Origin: Planctellipticum variicoloris
Lineage (GTDB): Bacteria > Planctomycetota > Planctomycetia > Planctomycetales > Planctomycetaceae
Reading direction: 5' to 3'
Assembly: GCF_030622045.1 (NCBI RefSeq)
Contig: NZ_CP130886.1
Coordinates: forward strand, 4,400,001-4,464,000
Length of the DNA stretch: 64,000 nucleotides
Shown here: positions 15,990 through 25,286 of the stretch, in pieces
Position numbering within the stretch: position 1 is the stretch's first letter
How the letters are laid out: each line of letters starts with the position of its first letter
Position numbers and translations under genes: made by a program
Notes under the pieces: generated by a model
What the model saw: only the letters and a program-made list of their open reading frames with translations
What the model was told of the DNA's origin: nothing
Databases searched by the model: none

Positions 15990-18113
15990 TTATAGACGTG
16001 TGCTGGCGGAAATTGGCTCGACTTCGACGAGGTTGTCGAAGAAGGTGGCGCCGCCGGCGAGGTCGGAGAGACGGGTCGAGGTGGTGAGGTTGGCGTTTCC
16101 GACGCCGGCCGTCAGCTTGTGCCACCAGATGCCGGTCGCGACGACGACGCCGGGGCGGACGGTTTCGCCGACGATCGCTGCAGCCTGAAACGTGCCCCGA
16201 TCGTTTCGCACGCGGACGGGCTGGCCGGTCTGGATGCCGCGCGGGGTGGCGTCGTCCGGGTGGATTTCCAGTTCGGGCTCGCGGGCGGCTTTGCGCAGCG
16301 ATTCGAGCTCGACGAAGCTGGAATTCATGAAGTGCGGCGTGGGGGGCGTCAGGAGCTGCAGCGGATACTTGGCCGCCAGTTCGGGCTGAGATTCGGGCGA
16401 TTCCGCCGGGGGAATGTATGTCGGCAGGGGATCGTGGCCCAGGTCGGCGAGTTGCTGGCTCCAGAACTCGCACTTGCCGCTCGGGGTGCGAAATTCCCCG
16501 TCGGCAAAGGGAACATAGGGCTTCGGGAGGTTCAGCCGCAGCGGGCCGGCTTCCAGGAGGCGGTCGAGCGTGATCCCCCGAAGTGTCGGCGGGACCTGAG
16601 CGACCTGCTTCCCCGGCATCGAAAAATCTTCCCAGAGGGCGGTGCGGGCCAGTTCGTGATCGGCGACCTGAAACACGTCCCGCTCGAAGCCCAGTCGGTC
16701 GGCCAGACCGCGGAAGACGTCGGTGTTGCAGCGGGCCTCGGCGAACGGGGGGATCGACGGCGAATTGACCTGGATGTCGTAGTGCCCGTAGGTCGTGTGG
16801 AGATCGAAGTGTTCGAGCTGCGTTGTGGCGGGGAGGACGATGTCGGCGTAGTCGGCGGTGTCGGTCAGAAACTGCTCGTGGACGACGGTGAAGAGATCTT
16901 CGCGCCGCAGGCCCTCGAGGACACGTTTCTGGTCGGGAGCGACCGCGGCGGGATTGCTGTTGTAGACGTAGAGTGCATGGACCGGGGGGCCAGCGAGTTC
17001 GCCATGCAGGGCTTCGGCGAGTTGGTTCATGTTGACGGTGCGCGTGCCGGGGGGACTCAGGTCGGGACGCTGCAGGCCGCGAGTGTTCAGGGCGAACGCG
17101 CTGCTGGTCGAGAGGAGACAGCCGCCGGCGGGATGCCGCCAGGCGCCGATCAGAGCGGGGAGGCAGGCGATGGTCCGAACGGCCATGCCGCCGCCGGCGT
17201 GGCGCTGGAGGCCGTAGTTGACGCGGATCATCGCGGGAATGTTCGCGGCGTACTCGTTGGCGAAGCGGATAATGTCGTCCGCCGGGAGGCCGCAGACAGC
17301 GGAAGTCTGCGCGGGGGACCAGTCGGTCAGGACGCGATCGCGGAGGGGTTCGACGCCGAGGCAGTACCGTTCGAGATAGTCCCGATCGACGAGGCCATGC
17401 CGGAAGAGGACGTGCATGACGCCCAGGGCCAGGGCGGCGTCGGTGCCGACGCGGGGCCGCAGGTGCCAGTCGCTCCGTTCGGCGGTCCGGCAGCGGTAGG
17501 GGTCGATGGTGACGATTTTCGCACCGCGTTTGCGGGCCTCCACCATACGAATCCAGAGGTGGGAATTCGTGACGGCGGTGTTGGAGCCCCAGTTCACGAT
17601 ATAGCGGCTGTTGGCAACCTCTTCCGGATCGGTCCCGACCCGTTGGCCGATCGTATACGCATACCCGGCGGCGCCGGCGGTCGCGCAGATGGTGCGGTCG
17701 AGGAGCGACGCGCCCAGGCGGTGGAAAAACCGGCGATCGAGGCTTTCTCCCTGAATTTTCCCCATCGTGCCGCAGTAGCTGTAGGGGAGGATCGCCTGGG
17801 GACCAGCGGAGCTGCCGGCGATTTCGGCATATCGCCGGGCAATTTCGGTCAGGGCCTCGTCCCAGGAGATCCGGACGAAATCGCCCCGGCCCTTGGGGCC
17901 GACGCGCTTGAGGGGCGTGGCCACGCGGCCGGGGTGGTAGACCCGTTCGAGGTAGCGCGAAACTTTGTGGCAGAGGACGCCGTGGGTCATGGCGTGCTCC
18001 GGATTCGCCCGCACCGCGACGGCCCGATCGCCTTCGACCGTCACCAGCATGGAGCAAGTGTCGGGGCAGTCGAGCGGGCAGGCGCCTCGGACGATCTGAC
18101 GTGTTGCCGACAT
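15990..18113 (-). CDS. Molybdopterin oxidoreductase with [4Fe-4S] site
   Basis: The product has 707 residues. The N-terminus carries four Cys (12, 16, 20, 48; ACPLDCPDTC then GVLCHK) for a [4Fe-4S] cluster. The molybdopterin domain follows (FVRISWDEALTEIA, VNWGSNTAVTNSHLW, KIVTIDPYRCRTAERSD, YNSNPAAVAPDQ, DIVLPATTQLEHFD). The C-terminal dinucleotide-binding barrel has ELEIHPDDATPRGI and GQPVRVRNDRG. This is the DMSO-reductase superfamily (COG0243). There is no Tat signal, so it probably acts in the cytoplasm. No partner subunit is adjacent and the substrate is unknown. ATG 18113 begins the Cys cluster region; upstream residues are unsupported. Confidence 0.92.
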   Translation of the reverse strand: MSATRQIVRGACPLDCPDTCSMLVTVEGDRAVAVRANPEHAMTHGVLCHKVSRYLERVYHPGRVATPLKRVGPKGRGDFVRISWDEALTEIARRYAEIAGSSAGPQAILPYSYCGTMGKIQGESLDRRFFHRLGASLLDRTICATAGAAGYAYTIGQRVGTDPEEVANSRYIVNWGSNTAVTNSHLWIRMVEARKRGAKIVTIDPYRCRTAERSDWHLRPRVGTDAALALGVMHVLFRHGLVDRDYLERYCLGVEPLRDRVLTDWSPAQTSAVCGLPADDIIRFANEYAANIPAMIRVNYGLQRHAGGGMAVRTIACLPALIGAWRHPAGGCLLSTSSAFALNTRGLQRPDLSPPGTRTVNMNQLAEALHGELAGPPVHALYVYNSNPAAVAPDQKRVLEGLRREDLFTVVHEQFLTDTADYADIVLPATTQLEHFDLHTTYGHYDIQVNSPSIPPFAEARCNTDVFRGLADRLGFERDVFQVADHELARTALWEDFSMPGKQVAQVPPTLRGITLDRLLEAGPLRLNLPKPYVPFADGEFRTPSGKCEFWSQQLADLGHDPLPTYIPPAESPESQPELAAKYPLQLLTPPTPHFMNSSFVELESLRKAAREPELEIHPDDATPRGIQTGQPVRVRNDRGTFQAAAIVGETVRPGVVVATGIWWHKLTAGVGNANLTTSTRLSDLAGGATFFDNLVEVEPISASTRL

Positions 18114-18457
18114 GTCACGGACTCCTGTTGCGGCGTTGGGAGACGCCTTCGCTGTGGCAACGATAGGGAAGAACCCTATGCCACGACAAGGGTTCGCGGC
18201 GTGATCAGCACAACCTGCGTAATCCGCTTTGATTTCCGGCTTGCCGATCGTCGCCTGAAGCCCGGCGACGCCGCACAAGTCGCCGAATTCCTGCAGATGC
18301 ACCGGCAGGAGAGTCAGCGCTGACGGCTGGTTCGGCGAAACCGATCGCGCCGATCAGACTTTCGGGACTGGAATCCCTGCATTTTGAGTGCTACCGTACC
18401 GACACCAATTCAGTGCAGACTTCCTGCAGGCCGGACGGGCACGAGGACGGGACCGGC
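18114..18457. other. Divergent promoter region
   Basis: This gap separates the divergent oxidoreductase and kinase genes. A small palindrome (ATAGGG-aagaa-CCCTAT, about 18161-18178) lies near the oxidoreductase side and could be an operator. Nothing else is recognisable. Confidence 0.45.
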
Positions 18458-21400
18458 ATGTCGACCCGGCTCAACGCGGACTCCTTTATCGCCACCGTTC
18501 AAAAGAGCGGACTGGTTCCCGCTGATCGTCTGCAGCAATCGGTCGCCGAATTCGCAAACAGCGGCGGCGACCGCAAAGACACGCTGGCTCTGGCCGATCA
18601 TTTCGTCGACAAAAACCTGGTGACGCGGTGGCAGGCCGACAAGCTGCTGCAGGGAAAGCACAAAGGCTACTTTCTCGGCAAATACCGGCTGCTCTCACTC
18701 CTCGGCAAAGGGGGGATGAGCTCGGTGTATCTCGCCGAGCACACGGTGATGCGTCGCCGCTGCGCCATCAAGGTGCTCCCCTCCAAGCGGGTCACGGATT
18801 CTTCGTACTTGGCCCGGTTTCATCGCGAGGCCCAGGCGGTCGCCGCGCTGGACGACCCGCACATCGTCCGGGCCTACGACGTCGACTGCCAGACCGACGG
18901 CGAGAGCGAGATTCACTTCCTGGTGATGGAGTACGTCGAAGGCTGCAGCCTGCACGAACTGGTGCAGCGGAAAGGTCCGCTCCGGTTCGAAGACGCCGTG
19001 GACTATGCCCGACAGGCCGCCCAGGGACTGGCCCACGCGCACGCCGCGGGAATGGTTCACCGGGACATCAAACCGGGAAATCTGCTGGTAGACCTGACCG
19101 GCACGGTGAAAGTGCTCGATCTCGGGCTGGCCCGCTATTTCGACAGCGGCGAAACCGGCGAAGCCCTGACGATCGCCCACGACGAAAAGGTCCTCGGCAC
19201 GGCGGACTACCTGTCCCCGGAGCAGGCGATCGACAGCCACCTCGTCGACGCGCGGGCCGACATCTACAGCCTCGGCTGCACGATGTACTTCATGCTGACG
19301 GGGCACCCCCCCTTCACCGAAGGCTCGCTCACTCAGCGGCTGATGGCCCACCAGAACAAAGAGCCCTCGCCGCTGGAAAAGGAACGTCACGGCATCCCGC
19401 CATCGCTGGCCCAACTCGTCCGAAAGCTGATGGCGAAGAAGGCGGACGACCGCTTTGCCGACGCCGGACAGACGGCCCAGGCTCTGCTGCAGTGGCTGGT
19501 CGAGAACGCTCGGGATGACTGGCGGGCTTCGCATTCAGTGCTGCTCGGAAGCGCCATCAAGAAGTCGCCGACGATGGCCAAGGTGGTCGTCGCCAGGCCG
19601 GTCGCGCCCGCGACCGCTCCTGAGGCGTCGTCAGAGCCCCCTCCCACGTCATCGTTTCTGACCAGGGGCTCGGAACCGCCCCCCTCGACGAAAATGAGGC
19701 CCGCAGCGCCGCCCGTCGAGCCAGTCGCGGAAGATGACTCGCTGGCCTCGCTGTTCGCTCATTTGGGGGGCAAACCCGGACCGACGACTCCCACTCCGGC
19801 GAAACCGCCGGCCTCCTCCAAGTCGGCCATCAAGCCGAAGTCGGGCGGCGCCCCCAAACCGCCTTCGAGCACCAAGCAATCGGCTCCACGGCCGACCCCG
19901 GCCCCCTCAACGCCCCCTCCGAGCAAGCCAGCCCCGGCAAAGCCGGCCGTCGCCAAGCCCGTGCCGGCAAAGCCGGCTCAACCCGTCGGCAACATTCCCG
20001 TTGCGAAGCCAGCCGCGCCGAAAACTCCGCGCCCTCAACCGGCTCCGCCCGCGGCCGTCGTCCCGCCCGCCACTCCGCCCGACCAGGGACTCGGAAACTT
20101 CTTTGCGGGCCTGAATACGCCGCAGGCCGCGGCCCCGATCGATGAGAACTCCGCCCCGGCTCCCGCGATGGGCTCACCGTTCGATTTCTTGAACGCGCCG
20201 CCGGTCGCACCGGCCGAAGAGCCGCCCACCCCCGTGGCGGTCGAGCCGGCGCCGTCCACGGACGTTCCCATCCCCGAAATGCCGCCCCCAATGCAGTTTC
20301 CCGGCTTTCCGGAGCCAGTGTCCGTCGGCCTGCCGGCCTTCGCGGCGCCCGCCGGGCAGCCTGCGGTCGGGAAGATTTCCGGCAAAAAGCCCGCCAGTGG
20401 CCTGCCGATTGCGCTGCTGGCGGCGGCCGGCGTCGCCGGGCTCGCGGTTGTCTTAACGGTCGTCTGGCTGTTCGGCTTGCTGGGTGGAGACAATTCCGGC
20501 GGCAAGGAACCGGATGTTGTTGCCAAGGGGGCCAAGGCCGACGGCAAGAGCGAACCGCAGCAGCTTGGCGGCCCGGCGGTGATCTCGCTCGGGAACAAGC
20601 GGGCGATCAGCGTCGGCGCCCTGGGCGCAGACTACAAGACTATCGCGACGGCGCTGACCGCCGTTCGACAGGGCTTTCAGCCGAGCGGCCCGCGCGACCG
20701 CATGACGATCACCGTCCTCGCGGGCGACTTCAACGAACGAATCGTCATCAACGCAACGAAGGAGCCCTTCCCTGAGCATGTCACCGTACGCGGCTCGCTC
20801 GGCACGACGCTGACCGCTCCGGGGGACGGGCCGCTGATCGAGCTGCACGGAGTGCAGAAATTCGACCTGGAAGGTTTCGAACTCAACGCCAGCGGAAAGA
20901 AGGTGGCCGTCGAACTGACGGGCGATCTCACGGGGACGCAACTGGCCAATCTGACCATTCGCGGCTTCACGGAGACTGGCGTCAATCTCCGGGGAGGAAT
21001 GGGAGAAGGCTTCCAGAAGGGCGAGCTCGCGCTGGAAAAGTTGAAGCTCTACTCGGCGGCCCCTGCCGCCGTCGGGCTCCGGCTGGGGCCGGCCGGCGGA
21101 AAAGATGTCCGGGATCCCTCGCACGTGCGGATTACCGGCTGTCGACTGTTCGGGCCGATGTCCGTGGGCATTGCGGTTTCGGGGAGCAACCTCACCGGAA
21201 TCGCCTTCCGGGAGAACTTGATCACGCAGGCCAGGACCGCGATTCAGTTCGGCGGGCCGGCCGTCTACAAAGAGCTGACGATCGCCAACACGACCATCCA
21301 CAAGGGGGAGCAGGGCATCGCCTTCACCCATATGCCGAAAGAGGGCTCCCGTGATCTGAGCATCCGACGGACGCTCTTCCTGGGTGTGGAGAAAGTCGAA

Positions 21401-21688
21401 GCCATCGTCGAACGGGATTTCAACGCGGACAGCTTCCGCGCCATGCTGCGGGAAGGGGGCGAGGGACTCTCGCTGAACTGGTCGAATCGGGCGCCGGGCG
21501 CGGCCGTTCCCGGCGAAGTCGACATCTTCGCCTCGTTTGGCCGGCGCGGCGATACAACGCTGGCGGTTGATTCGGAAGACCCGCAGCAGGACAACTTCCT
21601 CGTCGCTCCCGCGGGGAGCCCGCAGCTCGTTCCGGAGGGGACGCTCAAATCGGGTGAACGACCTTGGATCGGGGCCCTCGGGCAGTAG
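18458..21688 (+). CDS. Transmembrane Ser/Thr protein kinase with beta-helix ectodomain
   Basis: The product has about 1076 residues. Residues 1-75 form a helical leader common in planctomycete kinases. A Hanks-type kinase domain follows (about 76-340): glycine loop LGKGGMSSVYLAEH, Lys105 in CAIKVL, HRDIKPGNLL with Asp203, DLGLAR (221) in place of DFG, and SPEQ. A Pro/Ala/Lys-rich linker of about 250 residues and one transmembrane helix (LPIALLAAAGVAGLAVVLTV) come next. The outer ~400 residues read like a right-handed parallel beta-helix (ITVLAGDFNERIVIN, LTIANTTIHKGEQGIAF). The outer part may bind a ligand and signal inward. ATG 18458 follows GAGGA. Confidence 0.93.
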   Translation: MSTRLNADSFIATVQKSGLVPADRLQQSVAEFANSGGDRKDTLALADHFVDKNLVTRWQADKLLQGKHKGYFLGKYRLLSLLGKGGMSSVYLAEHTVMRRRCAIKVLPSKRVTDSSYLARFHREAQAVAALDDPHIVRAYDVDCQTDGESEIHFLVMEYVEGCSLHELVQRKGPLRFEDAVDYARQAAQGLAHAHAAGMVHRDIKPGNLLVDLTGTVKVLDLGLARYFDSGETGEALTIAHDEKVLGTADYLSPEQAIDSHLVDARADIYSLGCTMYFMLTGHPPFTEGSLTQRLMAHQNKEPSPLEKERHGIPPSLAQLVRKLMAKKADDRFADAGQTAQALLQWLVENARDDWRASHSVLLGSAIKKSPTMAKVVVARPVAPATAPEASSEPPPTSSFLTRGSEPPPSTKMRPAAPPVEPVAEDDSLASLFAHLGGKPGPTTPTPAKPPASSKSAIKPKSGGAPKPPSSTKQSAPRPTPAPSTPPPSKPAPAKPAVAKPVPAKPAQPVGNIPVAKPAAPKTPRPQPAPPAAVVPPATPPDQGLGNFFAGLNTPQAAAPIDENSAPAPAMGSPFDFLNAPPVAPAEEPPTPVAVEPAPSTDVPIPEMPPPMQFPGFPEPVSVGLPAFAAPAGQPAVGKISGKKPASGLPIALLAAAGVAGLAVVLTVVWLFGLLGGDNSGGKEPDVVAKGAKADGKSEPQQLGGPAVISLGNKRAISVGALGADYKTIATALTAVRQGFQPSGPRDRMTITVLAGDFNERIVINATKEPFPEHVTVRGSLGTTLTAPGDGPLIELHGVQKFDLEGFELNASGKKVAVELTGDLTGTQLANLTIRGFTETGVNLRGGMGEGFQKGELALEKLKLYSAAPAAVGLRLGPAGGKDVRDPSHVRITGCRLFGPMSVGIAVSGSNLTGIAFRENLITQARTAIQFGGPAVYKELTIANTTIHKGEQGIAFTHMPKEGSRDLSIRRTLFLGVEKVEAIVERDFNADSFRAMLREGGEGLSLNWSNRAPGAAVPGEVDIFASFGRRGDTTLAVDSEDPQQDNFLVAPAGSPQLVPEGTLKSGERPWIGALGQ

Positions 21689-22113
21689 CTGGTGCCATAG
21701 GCTACCGGTTGAGGCGGACGCCGCGATAAACAGAACCCAGCTCGCAAGTCCATTCCCAGTCAGCACTTATTTTCCTGCTGAACATGTCCTGGCGGATGCA
21801 GCGCGTCGGCTCGATTGACGGCGCGGCCGATCACTCTTGTAACTCGTGAGCGGTCCAGCGGTTACTGCGCGGCGGCCGAGAAGTGCCATTTTGGCAGGCA
21901 CTCGCCCGTCGCTGGCCGGGACCGGCGGACGCGACGCAACCTTCGGCCGGACTGGCACTTGAGGTGTACAGTTGCCGAGCACTCTCCCCGCGTGAAACAA
22001 TGGGTAGAGACGACTCGACGCCCCTTTCGACTCCCCGTCGAGTCCCGCATCACGCCTTGCGAAAGCCTGCTGCATCGGTCTCGGCTGCTGCCGGCAGTGC
22101 CCATAGAGTCATC
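21689..22113. other. Intergenic region without recognisable gene
   Basis: The frame of the next gene stays open upstream to 21883, but the residues there are low-quality and lack a ribosome site. I see no RNA gene or clear promoter. Confidence 0.45.
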
Positions 22114-22767
22114 ATGCGATTCCAGGGATCCAAGCATCATCGTCTGAAGATCGGTACGCACACGCGCTGCGGTTCGCGCGTGGTCCGGCCGATGGCCGCC
22201 TATCGTCAGCGGGCCGGCGGCAAAGGTCAGCAGACGGGCGCGTTCTCCGCCCCCGAACGCTGGTACGAACCAACCGGCGCGGCGGGCATCCGTGTTGTCC
22301 ATGAATCCGCAGGTGAGAACTACGTCCACCCGGTGACCGAAGCCGAAGTCCGTGCGCGTCTGGGCGAGCTTCCCGAGAAGTTCACCGAGCCGCTGGAAGT
22401 GCTGCAGTTCAGCCGAATGACCCGCAAGCGCGGCCTCTTCCCCTGTTACGGGATGCAGTGGGGATCGACGATCTACCTGTATCCGATCGAAGCCTCGCTG
22501 ATCGAAACGTATGTCCGTCCGCCGAAGCCGTCGCAGATCATCGAAGCCCGGATGTTCGGGGGAGAGTGGTACGAAGAGGGACCGTACTGGAAGCTGCGCT
22601 GGACTCCCGAAACGATTCGCGACTTCTACTTGAACAACGTGCTGATCCACGAACTGGGCCACGTGCTGGATACGCGGAATACGAACTTCGACAAGCGCGA
22701 GCAGTACGCGATCTGGTTCGCGACGGAATACGGCTACCGGGCGTCGCGCGGACGGAGCGGAGCGTAG
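22114..22767 (+). CDS. Putative zinc metalloprotease (HExxH), short form
   Basis: The product has 217 residues and no obvious signal peptide. Near the C-terminus NNVLIHELGHVLDTRNTNFD provides an HExxH zinc site, followed by EQYAIWFATEYGYR, where a Glu could be the third ligand as in gluzincins. The N-terminal half is basic (MRFQGSKHHRLKIGTHTRCG). The central part (VLQFSRMTRKRGLFPCYGMQ) matches no family I know. The chosen ATG begins the coherent part of the frame. Protease activity is inferred from the motif only. Confidence 0.75.
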   Translation: MRFQGSKHHRLKIGTHTRCGSRVVRPMAAYRQRAGGKGQQTGAFSAPERWYEPTGAAGIRVVHESAGENYVHPVTEAEVRARLGELPEKFTEPLEVLQFSRMTRKRGLFPCYGMQWGSTIYLYPIEASLIETYVRPPKPSQIIEARMFGGEWYEEGPYWKLRWTPETIRDFYLNNVLIHELGHVLDTRNTNFDKREQYAIWFATEYGYRASRGRSGA

Positions 22768-22783
22768 GCTGCGGCGGGATAAG

Positions 22784-22924
22784 CAGTGCAAAATGAAAAG
22801 TGAAAAATGCAAATCGCAAAACGAACGGAGCTGAGAAGAATCAACGGCGAATCACAAGGAGCTGCCGGATTCTGACTTCTCTTTCATTTTGCACTTTGCA
22901 TTTTTCACTTTTCATTTTGCACTG
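22784..22924. repeat. Perfect 30-bp inverted repeat made of degenerate heptamers
   Basis: The left arm 22784-22813 and right arm 22895-22924 are exact complements, separated by 81 bp. Both arms read in 7-bp steps: gtgcaaa, atgaaaa, gtgaaaa, atgcaaa, tcgcaaa on the left, and ttcattt, tgcactt, tgcattt, ttcactt, ttcattt, tgcactg on the right (22883-22924). It lies between convergent genes and could act as a two-way transcription barrier, although the arms are far apart for an intrinsic terminator. Confidence 0.85.
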
Positions 22925-22950
22925 ACGGATGCGACAAATCGCAGCCGGTG

Positions 22951-24099
22951 CTATCCCGCAGCCGCCAGGCCCAGATCCTGATAAATCGCCTCGTTGACAG
23001 CCCGCGTGCGGCGGTTGTGGAGCCCTTCGCCGGCCCGGCCGTTGAAGAGCCAGGCGACGACCAGGCCCCGTTCCGGGTCGCAGAAGCCCTGTGAAGACTG
23101 CGCGCCGCCGTGGCCGAATGTTCGCGGCGAGCAATAGCGGCCGTAGCCGTAGGGGACGGTGTCGACGCCATAGCGGTTGGAGTCGAGAATCACGCCCAGT
23201 CCAAAGTCGACGACGTGTCCCAGCGTCAGATCGAGTTCGCCGACGCGATGCCGGGCCGTCAGAGCGGCGACCGTCTGCGGCGACAGGACGCGCTCCTCCG
23301 CCCCCTCCCCTTCGCGGAGAAGCATTTCGTAGAAACGCCCCAGGTCGCGGATCGGGCCGCGGAGATTGCTGCCGGGAGAAGGAGCCGCGCACCGCTCCGG
23401 CGAGTGCCAGTCGAGCACCCGCAGCGTCCCCCGGTCGCGTTCGTAGAGCCAGCCGAGCCGGGGGGCAAGTTCCGCATACTCCGCGGTTTCGATACTCGCC
23501 TGCGTCTCAGCCAGGCCCGTCGGCCTGAGGATGAGATTCCGCAACAGTTCGGTGAAGGTCTCGCCGGTGAGTCGCTGCAGCGTTTCGCCCAGCAGAAACC
23601 AGCTTGATTGCGTGTGATAGCCGGCGGTACGTCCGGGGATGGCGTCCGGATCCAGCGGCGAAGCGCAGATCCGGGCGATCGTTTCGTCCCAGGGCAGATC
23701 GGGCCAGCCGGTCTCGACATGCCGCATCCCGGCGGTGTGCGTCAGCAGGTGCCGGAAGGTCACGGACTCTTTGCCGGACCGGGCGAACTCGGGAATGACG
23801 CTGGCCACCGGGTCGTCGAGTCGGACCAGGCCGGCCTCCCAGAGTCGGGCGAAGGCCGCCGCGGTGAGAGGTTTCCCTGCGGAGAGCCAGAGATTAATCG
23901 TGTCGGGCGTCATCGGGACGCCCGGCTGGGCTTCGCCCCAGGCGGCGTCAACGACGGTTTCACCGTGCAGCGACAGATAAAGCTGCCCGGAGGTGTGCAA
24001 ACCGCGCTCGGCGCCGTGCTGCAGCACCGAGGCGGCTTGCGGAAAACGCGAGCGCAATGCCTCGAGACCAGAATCGGGGTGCGGACTGTCGATGGTCAA
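22951..24099 (-). CDS. Beta-lactamase-fold serine hydrolase (class C/EstB-like)
   Basis: The product has 382 residues and no signal peptide. The catalytic SxxK is LSAGKPLTAA (Ser73, Lys76), the Tyr motif is AGYHTQSSW (Tyr161), and the third box is FGHGGAQSS. Other family blocks are LVRLDDPVASVIPEF and FRHLLTHTAGM. Such proteins act as esterases, D-aminopeptidases or beta-lactamases, and specificity cannot be read. The start is TTG 24099, supported by AAGGAG just upstream. It lies 20 bp after the trypsin-like protease gene on the same strand, so the two are probably co-transcribed. Confidence 0.9.
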   Translation of the reverse strand: MTIDSPHPDSGLEALRSRFPQAASVLQHGAERGLHTSGQLYLSLHGETVVDAAWGEAQPGVPMTPDTINLWLSAGKPLTAAAFARLWEAGLVRLDDPVASVIPEFARSGKESVTFRHLLTHTAGMRHVETGWPDLPWDETIARICASPLDPDAIPGRTAGYHTQSSWFLLGETLQRLTGETFTELLRNLILRPTGLAETQASIETAEYAELAPRLGWLYERDRGTLRVLDWHSPERCAAPSPGSNLRGPIRDLGRFYEMLLREGEGAEERVLSPQTVAALTARHRVGELDLTLGHVVDFGLGVILDSNRYGVDTVPYGYGRYCSPRTFGHGGAQSSQGFCDPERGLVVAWLFNGRAGEGLHNRRTRAVNEAIYQDLGLAAAG

Positions 24100-24119
24100 G
24101 TTCTCCTTGACCGGACAGC

Positions 24120-25016
24120 CTACTGACCGGCGACGTCGGAGACGAGGGAACCGAGATTCACGCCGAAGACGGATGTCGTCTGCAGTGCGTCGGCGGCGGA
24201 GTTCACCACTCTTGCAGTCGTGCCGGCAACGGTGACTGCTGGCGGCTTGTAGGTGTTCATCGTGCTAGTGAGCCACGTCCGCTGAATGTCGACCCGTTGT
24301 TCGAAGGCGTAGGTGCCCCAGACGCCGATCTTGCCAGTGCTGGAGACGGAAACGCCGCTGGCCACGCCGACGATGGTCGTGGTCCCCTTCAGAAAGGAGG
24401 GTCCGCCGGAATCGCCCTGGGCGATCGAGCTGGCTTCTCCCTTGTCGAAGTTCCAGCGAACATGCTGCGCGGTGATCGAGTCGACCGTCACATAGCCATA
24501 ACGTTTCGTCCCGGCGGTGCCGTTCTGCTGTCCGCTTTGCGGTGTTCCACCGTTGCCGAAGCCGACGATGGTCAGAGCCGCCTTCACCTTCGGCGCAGCC
24601 GTCGCCAGCGTCGCCGGCGTAATGCCGGTCACCTTGGTTTTCAGTCGGACCAGGGCGATATCGTTGCCCAGGGAGAACGCGGTCGGTTTGTAACTGGGCT
24701 GGTACTTCCACAGGTCGGCGTCGTAGGTTTTTGTGCCGAACTTGACCTGAACCTTGCTGACCGTCTTATCGGACACGCAATGGGCCGCTGTCAGAACCCA
24801 CTGCGGTGCGATCAGAGTGCCGGAGCAAAGGTAAGATCCGCCGCTCTGCTTGATGGTGAGCATTCCGACCTGCGGAAAGTCCTTGGCGCCGGCAGTCGTG
24901 CCGCCAATGATGCTCGGCTGAGTTCCAGCGGCCGTCGCTACCGGCATGAGCCACAGAGATCCGACCGCAAGCCCAGCCGCCGCAATGACGGAGAGCGAAA
25001 CGACGGAGAATCTCAT
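24120..25016 (-). CDS. Secreted trypsin-like serine protease (S1)
   Basis: The product has 298 residues. A signal peptide (about 1-30) is followed by a short pro-part and the activation-type start SIIGGTTAGAKDFPQVG. The triad is His79 in WVLTAAHCV, Asp119 in GNDIALVRL and Ser203 in AQGDSGGPSF. Ile-Ile-Gly-Gly suggests a zymogen cut before Ile36, as in chymotrypsin-type enzymes. A C-terminal extension of about 50 residues beyond the S1 domain (TYKPPAVTVAGTTARVVNSA) has no known motif. It probably acts outside the cytoplasmic membrane. Confidence 0.95.
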   Translation of the reverse strand: MRFSVVSLSVIAAAGLAVGSLWLMPVATAAGTQPSIIGGTTAGAKDFPQVGMLTIKQSGGSYLCSGTLIAPQWVLTAAHCVSDKTVSKVQVKFGTKTYDADLWKYQPSYKPTAFSLGNDIALVRLKTKVTGITPATLATAAPKVKAALTIVGFGNGGTPQSGQQNGTAGTKRYGYVTVDSITAQHVRWNFDKGEASSIAQGDSGGPSFLKGTTTIVGVASGVSVSSTGKIGVWGTYAFEQRVDIQRTWLTSTMNTYKPPAVTVAGTTARVVNSAADALQTTSVFGVNLGSLVSDVAGQ

Positions 25017-25286
25017 CGGGGGCCTCCAGACGGAAACGAGCTCGCAGGGTCGCGGGAGGTAACAGTCCCCAGATCTCGACCCATCCGAGCGAGCCTAGGC
25101 TACGAATCGGAGCACGGCAAACCGTGGATCGGCGATTTTACTCGGGCTTGAGAGAAAAGCCGCGTCGCGGATAGCAATTTCCCGGTCTGCGTGGCGAGCG
25201 CAACGATTCTTCCGGTGATGCGGGGGATACAGGGAGCAACTCGGGACTGTGACCCGGTCAATCCGCAAATCCGCGATGACACACAG

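Noticed and set aside
16119..18323. 734-codon plus-strand ORF
   Set aside because: It lies antisense to the molybdopterin oxidoreductase, whose minus-strand frame has clear motifs. It is a GC-rich shadow.
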